This document shows, in pieces, positions 5,002 through 10,021 of a stretch of DNA of 10,021 nucleotides. The translations under genes and the position numbers were made by a program. Each line of letters opens with the position of its first letter. The stretch's first letter is position 1. The notes beneath the pieces were generated by a model, which was not told the DNA's origin, searched no databases, and saw nothing but the letters and a program-made list of their open reading frames with translations. The DNA is from JBBSQE01 sp038258095 (GTDB taxonomy: Bacteria > Actinomycetota > Thermoleophilia > Solirubrobacterales > 70-9): the NCBI GenBank assembly GCA_038258095.1, contig JBBSQE010000119.1:1-10021 (forward strand), in the 5' to 3' direction.

Positions 5002-7002
5002 CTACTTACCGCTCCACTTCGGCGTCCGCTTGCCGAGGAACGCCGAGATGCCCTCCTTCGCGTCCTCGGTCTGGAACGCCGCTACGAAGCCGCCCTTCTC
5101 GGCCTCGATGCCGTCGTCCAGGTCGGCCTTGTGGGAGACCGACTTGATCAGGCCGACGGCCTTCGGCGCCTGGCCGGCGAGCTTGCGGGCCCACATGATC
5201 GCCGTGTCGAAGAGCTCGTGGTCGGGGACGACCCGGGTGACCAGGCCCTCCTCGAGCGCCTCGCCCGCGGAGATGGCGTCGCCGATCAGGTTCATCTCGA
5301 GAGCCTTGTTGTCGCCGACGAGGCGCGGGAGCCGCTGCGTGCCGCCGAAGCCGGGGATGATCCCGAGCTTCACCTCGGGCTGGCCGAAGACCGCGGCGTC
5401 GGCCGCGATCCGGAAGTCGCAGGCCATCGCGACCTCGCAGCCGCCACCGAACGCCAGCGCGTTGACCGCGGCGATCGTGACGATCTCCTCCGTCCCGAAC
5501 TCGCGCAGCAGCGCGTGGCCGGTGTGGATCAGCTCCTCGCCACCGGCCTCGTCCATCTTCGTGAACGCCTTGATATCGGCGCCCGCACTGAAGACCACCG
5601 GGATCGACGAGCAGATGATCATCGCGTGGACCTCGTCTGATGCCTTGACCTTGTCCCAGACGGTCTTCAGGTCCCGGATCACGTCGGGCGACACCGCGTT
5701 CATCGGCGGGTTGAGGAGCCAGGCGATGGCGACATCGTCACGCGTCTCCAGCTTGACCTTCTCGGGCTGATCGCCCTCGTCGGCCTGCGGATAGGGGTAG
5801 AAGCCCTGACCGGACTTGAGGCCCAGGCGGCCCTGTGCGACGAGCCGCTTCAGCGTCACGGGGGGCGTGAACCGCTCGCCGTAGGTCTCCTGAAGGCGCT
5901 CGATCTTCTCCAGGTAGGTGTCGAGCCCCTCGAGATCGGCCTTCCAGAACGGCGGGAAGAGGCCTCGGCGCGGGTCGAGCCCGGCGCCGGCCATCATGCC
6001 GACGTCGATGTCGCGGACGGAGCAGACGCCCTCCTCGAGGATCAGGCACGCCTCGATCAGGGCCTTGCAGGTGAAGAGGTCGGCCAGCTCCTGGGGGTCG
6101 GGCTCGGCGTCGCCCTCGAGCTGCGGCTCACCGTCGCGGTAGAAGCCCTCGCCGCCAGACTTCATGCCCAGCTTGCCCTCGGCGACCTTCTCCTGCATGC
6201 CCTTGTGGACGAAGAACGAGTCCCCGTAGGACTCCCGCAGGTACTCGGCCACGTGGAGGATCGTGTCCAGGCCGAGCATGTCGCCGAGAATGAACGGGCC
6301 CATCGGCGCGACGTTCGCCTCCGCGACGCCGGCGTCGATCGCCTTGATCGAGAGCCCCTTCTCCTCCTGCTGGCGCCAAACCTCGCCGACGGCGGAGTTG
6401 AGGATGCGGTTGACGACGAAGCCCGGGACCTCGCCGCAGGTGATCGGCTGCTTCTTGATCGCCTGCGCGAAGTTGTAGGCGGCCGTCGCGGTCTCCGGCG
6501 ACGTGTCGGCGCCGTAGATGACCTCGACCAGCGGCATCACCGAGGCCGGGTAGAAGAAGTGGAAGCCGACGACCTTGTCGGGCCGCAGCGTCGACTCGGC
6601 CATCTCGGTGATCGAGAGCGACGAGGTGTTGGAGGAGATGATCGCGTGGCCGGGGGTGGCCTCGTCGAGCTCGCGGAAGACCGCCTGCTTGATCTCCATC
6701 TTCTCGGGGACCGCCTCGATCACGAAGTCGACATCGGAGAACTCCTCGTAGGTGGTCGTGCCGGTGATCAGCCCCATCACCTCGGCCAGGCGGGCGTCGG
6801 CCTGCTCCTGGGTCAGCTTCTCCTTCTTGACCAGGCGACCGAGCTGGCCCTCCGTGACCTCGCGGGACTTCGCGACGGCGGCGTCGACGAACTCCTGCTT
6901 GACGTCCTTGACGACGACGGGGATGTCAGACGAGGCGATCGCCTGCGCGATCTCTCCACCCATCGTGCCTCCACCAACTACTGCGGCCTTGGAAACGAAC
7001 AC
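5002..7002 (-). CDS. Bifunctional 3-hydroxyacyl-CoA dehydrogenase / enoyl-CoA hydratase
   Basis: This 666-residue protein catalyses two consecutive beta-oxidation steps: hydration of trans-2-enoyl-CoA and NAD-dependent oxidation of the 3-hydroxyacyl-CoA. The dehydrogenase half comes first. It has an NAD-binding GGGTMGG loop (10-16), catalytic Ser127 in NTSSLS, the His148/Glu160 dyad in FHFFYP...PLVEVI and Asn198 in NRILN, then two C-terminal helical dehydrogenase domains up to about residue 405. The crotonase half (about 415-666) has the CoA/oxyanion AGAD (473-476) and both catalytic glutamates, Glu523 in GGGCE and Glu543 in QPEVKLG. The 20-residue spacing of the glutamates matches enoyl-CoA hydratase. 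Domain order is the reverse of E. coli FadB/FadJ and matches the archaeal-type crotonyl-CoA hydratase/3-hydroxybutyryl-CoA dehydrogenase fusion. The start is GTG at 7000-7002, with GGAGG (minus strand, 7014-7018) 11 bases upstream. No thiolase or acyl-CoA dehydrogenase is in the window, so chain-length preference is open. Confidence 0.95.
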   Translation of the reverse strand: MFVSKAAVVGGGTMGGEIAQAIASSDIPVVVKDVKQEFVDAAVAKSREVTEGQLGRLVKKEKLTQEQADARLAEVMGLITGTTTYEEFSDVDFVIEAVPEKMEIKQAVFRELDEATPGHAIISSNTSSLSITEMAESTLRPDKVVGFHFFYPASVMPLVEVIYGADTSPETATAAYNFAQAIKKQPITCGEVPGFVVNRILNSAVGEVWRQQEEKGLSIKAIDAGVAEANVAPMGPFILGDMLGLDTILHVAEYLRESYGDSFFVHKGMQEKVAEGKLGMKSGGEGFYRDGEPQLEGDAEPDPQELADLFTCKALIEACLILEEGVCSVRDIDVGMMAGAGLDPRRGLFPPFWKADLEGLDTYLEKIERLQETYGERFTPPVTLKRLVAQGRLGLKSGQGFYPYPQADEGDQPEKVKLETRDDVAIAWLLNPPMNAVSPDVIRDLKTVWDKVKASDEVHAMIICSSIPVVFSAGADIKAFTKMDEAGGEELIHTGHALLREFGTEEIVTIAAVNALAFGGGCEVAMACDFRIAADAAVFGQPEVKLGIIPGFGGTQRLPRLVGDNKALEMNLIGDAISAGEALEEGLVTRVVPDHELFDTAIMWARKLAGQAPKAVGLIKSVSHKADLDDGIEAEKGGFVAAFQTEDAKEGISAFLGKRTPKWSGK

Positions 7003-7027
7003 TCTCTCTGAAACCTCCGGGAATTAA

Positions 7028-7057
7028 GTTGTCTGCGCGGCTGCGCCGCGTTGTCTG
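7028..7057. promoter_or_regulatory. Direct repeat plus hairpin in the divergent promoter region
   Basis: GTTGTCTG occurs at 7028-7035 and 7050-7057, with starts 22 bases apart, or two DNA turns. Between them CGCGGC (7036-7041) and GCCGCG (7045-7050) form a perfect inverted repeat. The whole sits in the 91 bases between the divergent starts at 7002 and 7094, where a shared regulator could bind. No confident -35/-10 pair was found for either gene. Confidence 0.35.
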
Positions 7058-7093
7058 AACGGCCTCGGCCGCGATGCGGGAGGGTATAGGGCG

Positions 7094-8599
7094 ATGATCC
7101 GCGCCGCCCGGCTGCTCTGTGCCTCACTCCTCGCCGTAGCGGCGGTTCCGGCCGCCGCGACGGCCGCACCGGTCGGGCTCGTCACTCTGGGAGGCCCCGG
7201 CTCAGGAGCCGGCCAGCTCTCCTCTCCGCACGATGTTTCGGTCGACCCGGTTACCGGCAACGTCTCGGTCGCTGACACGGCCAACAACCGCATCTCCCAG
7301 TTCACGCCGAGCGGCACGTTCATCCGGGCCTTCGGGTTCGATGTGATCCCGGGCGGCGGCACCGGGCTCGAGGCTTGCACCGCGGCCACGACCTGCAAGG
7401 CCGGGACGGCCGGGGGCGCCGGGGGCGAGCTCGGCGCGCCCTATGGGATCGCCCAGAACGCCCAGGGGAACATCTTCGTGACCCAGGTGAACGACGCCCG
7501 CGTGAGCAACTTTCGCCCGACCGGGGGCTTCATCGCGACGCTCGGGTTCGACGTCGATGCAGTGATCGGTGGCGGCGAGCTCGAGGTCTGCGCCTTCGAG
7601 TGCCAGACCGGCGTGCCCGGAAGCCAGCCCGGCCAACTCGATCAACCCACCGGGATCGACACTGACCCCCTCGGGCGCATCTACGTCGCCAACCGCGGTA
7701 GTGGTCTGATCCACCTCTTCAGCCCGATCGATCTCTACACCGGCACCTTCGGCGATCCGGGCGCGGCCGGCGCGGCCGGGGTACTCGACAGTCCGGAGGG
7801 GGTCGACCTCGACGGGACGAACCTCTGGGTGGCCGACACCGGCAACTCGCGCCTCGCGCGGTTCTCAACCGGGTCGGGGGGTGAGCCGACCGCCTTCGAG
7901 GCTTACGGCTGGAACGTCGACCCCGCCGACCCGCCGGGCTCCTTCGGGGTTTGCTCGGCCCCCACGGGCGGATGCCAGGCCGGGACCCCCGGCACCGGCC
8001 TCGGCCAGTTCGACCAGCCGAGCGGAGTCGCCTTCACGAGCGACGGGAAGATCGCGATCGCCGACAGCGCCAACGCGTCGATCAACCGCCTCTCCGTGGC
8101 CCGCCTGCCCTTGGACTCCTTCGGCCCGGTCTCTGCGCCCAGCGCCATCGAGGCGGATTGCCGCGGCGCCCTCTGGGTCGCCGAGCCCGGCGTCGCGCAG
8201 GTGCGGCGCTTCGGCGAGACGGGGACACTCGCGCCCCCATGCACACCGCCCACGCCTCCACCCGTCGATCCCGGCCCCGACCCCGACCTCACCTACAGGA
8301 TCCTGAGGATCGTTCGCCACGCGAGGGCCGGGACCGCGAGGCTCTACCTCCGTGTTTCGGCACGCACGAGCGTCGAGCTCAAGAGCCGGTCGGTCGTCCA
8401 CACGAGGCGAGTGGGAGGACCAGGCACCGTGATCGTTCCCGTTCGAGCCCGTGGGGCAGCGAAACGCGCATTGAGCCGGACCGGCCGAGCCAGGGTCAGG
8501 ATCGCGCTGTATCTGGACCCGGTCGGCGGCAACAGCTCCTATTCCTTCGGGCGCAGCTTCACGCTCGTGAAACGCCGGCCCAGGCACAAGCGCGCCTGA
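7094..8599 (+). CDS. Secreted NHL-repeat beta-propeller protein
   Basis: The 501-residue protein has a Sec-type signal peptide (basic MIRAARLL, hydrophobic core, likely cut near TAA-AP around residue 25), so it is exported. NHL repeats follow from about 32 to 375, recognisable as SPHDVSVDPVTGNVSVADTANNRI (43-66), APYGIAQNAQGNIFVTQ, QPTGIDTDPLGRIYVAN, SPEGVDLDGTNLWVADTGNSR and QPSGVAFTSDGKIAIADS. They should form a beta-propeller. Three inter-blade loops carry close cysteine pairs (95/101, 166/170, 287/294), likely disulfides. A proline-rich linker (about 381-397) leads to a basic beta-rich C-terminal domain ending RRPRHKRA, a build I associate with Thermoleophilia surface proteins. There is no LPXTG or membrane anchor. 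The ATG at 7094 is supported by GGGAGGG (7078-7084), 9 bases upstream. The ligand is unknown; NHL propellers usually bind proteins or other polymers. Confidence 0.88.
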   Translation: MIRAARLLCASLLAVAAVPAAATAAPVGLVTLGGPGSGAGQLSSPHDVSVDPVTGNVSVADTANNRISQFTPSGTFIRAFGFDVIPGGGTGLEACTAATTCKAGTAGGAGGELGAPYGIAQNAQGNIFVTQVNDARVSNFRPTGGFIATLGFDVDAVIGGGELEVCAFECQTGVPGSQPGQLDQPTGIDTDPLGRIYVANRGSGLIHLFSPIDLYTGTFGDPGAAGAAGVLDSPEGVDLDGTNLWVADTGNSRLARFSTGSGGEPTAFEAYGWNVDPADPPGSFGVCSAPTGGCQAGTPGTGLGQFDQPSGVAFTSDGKIAIADSANASINRLSVARLPLDSFGPVSAPSAIEADCRGALWVAEPGVAQVRRFGETGTLAPPCTPPTPPPVDPGPDPDLTYRILRIVRHARAGTARLYLRVSARTSVELKSRSVVHTRRVGGPGTVIVPVRARGAAKRALSRTGRARVRIALYLDPVGGNSSYSFGRSFTLVKRRPRHKRA

Positions 8600-8944
8600 A
8601 TGAACTTCCGCCTGGACGGAAGTCCAGTGCCCTCAAGGTGCCCGGCGCCCGGGCCGATTCCCTATGACTGCTCGGGCTCCGTCTCCTACGTCCTCCACGA
8701 GGCCGGCCTCCTCGACTACGCGCTCGACTCGACCGGCTTCATGCGCTACGGGCGCGGCGGCCCGGGCTCGTGGGTCGGTTTCTACGCGAGCCGCGGCCAT
8801 GTCTTCATGGTCATCGCGGGCCTGCGCTGGGTCCCCACCTACATCACCGACGGCGACCGCACCGGCCCCGGCTGGTCGGATCAGATGCGGTCGACCCGGG
8901 GCTTCCGGGTGCGCCACCCCGTCGGGCTGCTGTCGGCCGGCTGA
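8600..8944 (+). pseudogene. N-terminally truncated NlpC/P60-like cell-wall peptidase remnant
   Basis: Residues 22-110 resemble the C-terminal catalytic part of actinobacterial NlpC/P60-type peptidases: YDCSGSVSYVLHEAGLL with the catalytic Cys24, GFMRYG, then YASRGHVFMVIAGLR with His67, and a terminal RSTRGFRVRHPVGL. Relatives normally have a signal peptide and a helix with a YxWGGGH-type segment before YDCSGS; none of that is here. The ATG follows the NHL stop codon directly (TGA 8597-8599, ATG 8600-8602) with no Shine-Dalgarno sequence. The first codons form a 7-bp hairpin that looks more like the NHL gene's terminator than coding sequence. A GTG at 8627 is another possible start. The missing part would have to overlap the NHL gene, so I read this as a decayed or recombined gene. 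A short intact protein translated by coupling is possible, but without export it could not reach peptidoglycan. Confidence 0.55.
8604..8623 (+). terminator. Hairpin just after the NHL gene
   Basis: ACTTCCG (8604-8610) and CGGAAGT (8617-8623) pair perfectly over 7 bp with a CCTGGA loop, starting 4 bases past the NHL stop codon. There is no T-tract. The position fits a terminator for the NHL gene, and it overlaps the first codons of the open frame at 8600. Confidence 0.45.
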
Positions 8945-8985
8945 TCAGCTGACGAACGCTCCGGCCCGGTAGAACCAACGGTCCG

Positions 8986-9780
8986 ATGACGGCTGACGAC
9001 GAAGAGCTCGCCGCCCGCTGCGCCCGTTTCGCCATCGACCTCTCGGTCGAGGCCTCCGAGGCGGCAGCCGAGCACCCCTGGGGGTTCTCAATCCTCAATC
9101 CGTCGATCCCACTCGTCTGGGACGCGAACCACCTCCACGTCACGGACCCGGGTCTCGGCGCCGCGGAGATCGTCTCGCTGGCCGACGAGATCCTCGGCGA
9201 TGCCGGGATGAGCCACCGCTCCGTCGACTTCTTCGACGTGGAGGCCGGAGCGGCGATTGCCGCCGAGATCGAGCGGCTCGGCTGGGAGGTGGGCCGGACC
9301 GTCGACATGGTCCTCGAGGGTGAGCCAGGCGCCGCCCGGAGCGACCTCGAGATCACGCGGGAGCGCCAGGACGACATCGAGGGCCTCCGCCGGAGCCTGA
9401 TCCGCGGCGACCTCGAACACCTCGACTCGACGAAGGGCGAGACGATGGTCGCCCAGCTGCTCGAGTGGGGCCACCGCCTCGGGCGCGCCGGCGGCGACCT
9501 CTGGTTCGCGGCCCGCGGCGAGGACGGGTCCCTCGCGTCCTCCTGTCGCCTTCTCGGCGGCGGCGGGGTCGGTCAGATCGAGGAGGTCGGCACGGTGCGG
9601 GCGGCCCGCGAGAAGGGGCTCGGCGGCGCGGTCACAGCCGCCGCCGCGCAGTTCTCACGTAGCCGAAGCGACGATCTCACCTTCATCACCGCGCTCGCGG
9701 ATGACTGGCCGCGAGCGATGTATGAGCGGATGGGCTTCCGCCCGGTATCCACCGTCTGGACGTTCAGGCGGAAACCGTGA
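8986..9780 (+). CDS. GNAT-family N-acetyltransferase
   Basis: The 264-residue protein has a C-terminal GNAT domain. Acetyl-CoA-binding motif A is at 200-220 (EVGTVRAAREKGLGGAVTAAA, with the R-x-x-G-x-G-type turn REKGLGG), and the late motif MYERMGF (245-251) is followed by a final strand. Residues 1-115 contain WDANHLHV (45-52) and a hydrophobic strand (RTVDMVLEG), which suggests a degenerate first GNAT-like half, so the protein may be a tandem-type member; this is inferred from layout. It transfers an acetyl group from acetyl-CoA to an amine, but the substrate cannot be predicted. No signal peptide is seen, so it should be cytoplasmic. The ATG at 8986 is 41 bases after the peptidase remnant and lacks a strong Shine-Dalgarno sequence. 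It is not obviously linked in function to its neighbours. Confidence 0.85.
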   Translation: MTADDEELAARCARFAIDLSVEASEAAAEHPWGFSILNPSIPLVWDANHLHVTDPGLGAAEIVSLADEILGDAGMSHRSVDFFDVEAGAAIAAEIERLGWEVGRTVDMVLEGEPGAARSDLEITRERQDDIEGLRRSLIRGDLEHLDSTKGETMVAQLLEWGHRLGRAGGDLWFAARGEDGSLASSCRLLGGGGVGQIEEVGTVRAAREKGLGGAVTAAAAQFSRSRSDDLTFITALADDWPRAMYERMGFRPVSTVWTFRRKP

Positions 9781-9928
9781 CGGTTGCGGCCCTCCCCGTG
9801 CCGCCTGCCCTGATAGCGTCCCGCAAGTTAGGTCGGGTCATGAGATCCGGCAAGTCGTGTTTAGCGCTCGCAGGAACGTGGTCCTTTTGGCATCACTCCG
9901 CGTTCGCAGCACATGAAGCGGAGGCAAA

Positions 9929-10021
9929 ATGCCTACAGGAACAGTGAAGTGGTTCTCAGACGAGAAGGGCTACGGGTTCATCACGCCCGATGACGGCTCG
10001 AAGGACGTTTTCGTACATCAC
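9929..10021 (+). CDS. Cold-shock protein, CspA family (3' end outside window)
   Basis: The first 31 residues, MPTGTVKWFSDEKGYGFI then TPDDGSKDVFVHH, are a clear CspA-type cold-shock domain, with RNP1 (KGYGFI) and RNP2 (DVFVHH) intact. Such proteins of about 65-70 residues bind single-stranded RNA and DNA and melt RNA structure. The ATG at 9929 is supported by GGAGG at 9920-9924, only 4 bases upstream. The 148 bases between the acetyltransferase stop and this start probably hold its promoter and leader. I found no convincing -35/-10 pair there. A weak hairpin AGGA...TCCT followed by TTT lies at 9872-9888. Confidence 0.95.
   Translation, partial: MPTGTVKWFSDEKGYGFITPDDGSKDVFVHH

Noticed and set aside
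6205..7011. A 268-codon plus-strand open frame opposite the dehydrogenase/hydratase gene.
   Set aside because: It consists mostly of Leu, Asp, Arg and Val in antisense patterns, with no ribosome-binding site or domain. The minus-strand gene is certain.
8940..8949. Perfect palindrome GCTGATCAGC overlapping the stop codon of the peptidase remnant.
   Set aside because: It is a single 10-base palindrome without a partner copy or loop; such sites occur by chance in GC-rich DNA.
9784..9819. TTGCGG and TAGCGT as a promoter for the cold-shock gene.
   Set aside because: The spacing is 24 bases, far from the 16-18 expected.
1..10021. Search for CRISPR arrays, tRNA/rRNA genes, transposases, phage genes, toxin-antitoxin or defence clusters.
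   Set aside because: No regularly spaced repeats, cloverleaf genes or characteristic proteins are visible; the gene content is ordinary chromosomal.

Overview
The window is very GC-rich, with bacterial gene density and GTG as well as ATG starts. Two genes carry protein signatures I associate with Actinomycetota of the class Thermoleophilia (Solirubrobacterales-like soil bacteria). One is a secreted NHL-repeat protein with cysteine-pair loops and a C-terminal beta-rich domain. The other is a small cell-wall-peptidase-like protein with a YDCSGSV motif. This placement is an inference from protein style; no rRNA or other phylogenetic marker is present.

Layout. Bases 2-928 (+) hold the 3' part of a metallo-beta-lactamase-fold protein with two rhodanese domains, probably sulfur/persulfide handling, followed by a terminator-like hairpin. 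A 185-base gap with paired ATCCGGAT palindromes and a good sigma-70-type promoter leads to a small protein of unknown function (1114-1467, +). This converges on an ABC1/UbiB-type atypical kinase (1486-2886, -). Bases 2887-3206 are non-coding and carry a three-copy inverted repeat. An FAD/NAD(P)-binding oxidoreductase-like protein follows (3207-4697, -), then a 304-base gap with two hairpins, then a bifunctional 3-hydroxyacyl-CoA dehydrogenase/enoyl-CoA hydratase of beta-oxidation (5002-7002, -). A 91-base divergent promoter region separates it from the secreted NHL-repeat protein (7094-8599, +). Directly after that lies an N-terminally truncated NlpC/P60-like peptidase (8600-8944, +), then a GNAT acetyltransferase (8986-9780, +), and finally the first 31 codons of a cold-shock protein (9929 onward, +), cut by the window edge.

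The genes look like a chromosomal housekeeping and accessory mixture, not one system. Three minus-strand genes (kinase, flavoprotein, fatty-acid enzyme) run the same way but are separated by gaps of about 300 bases, so they are probably separate transcription units. I see no phage, transposase, CRISPR, toxin-antitoxin, defence or biosynthetic cluster. The points most worth a second look are the three-copy inverted repeat at about 2984-3116, the truncated peptidase abutting the NHL gene, and the repeated operator-like sites at 969-1026 and 7028-7057.
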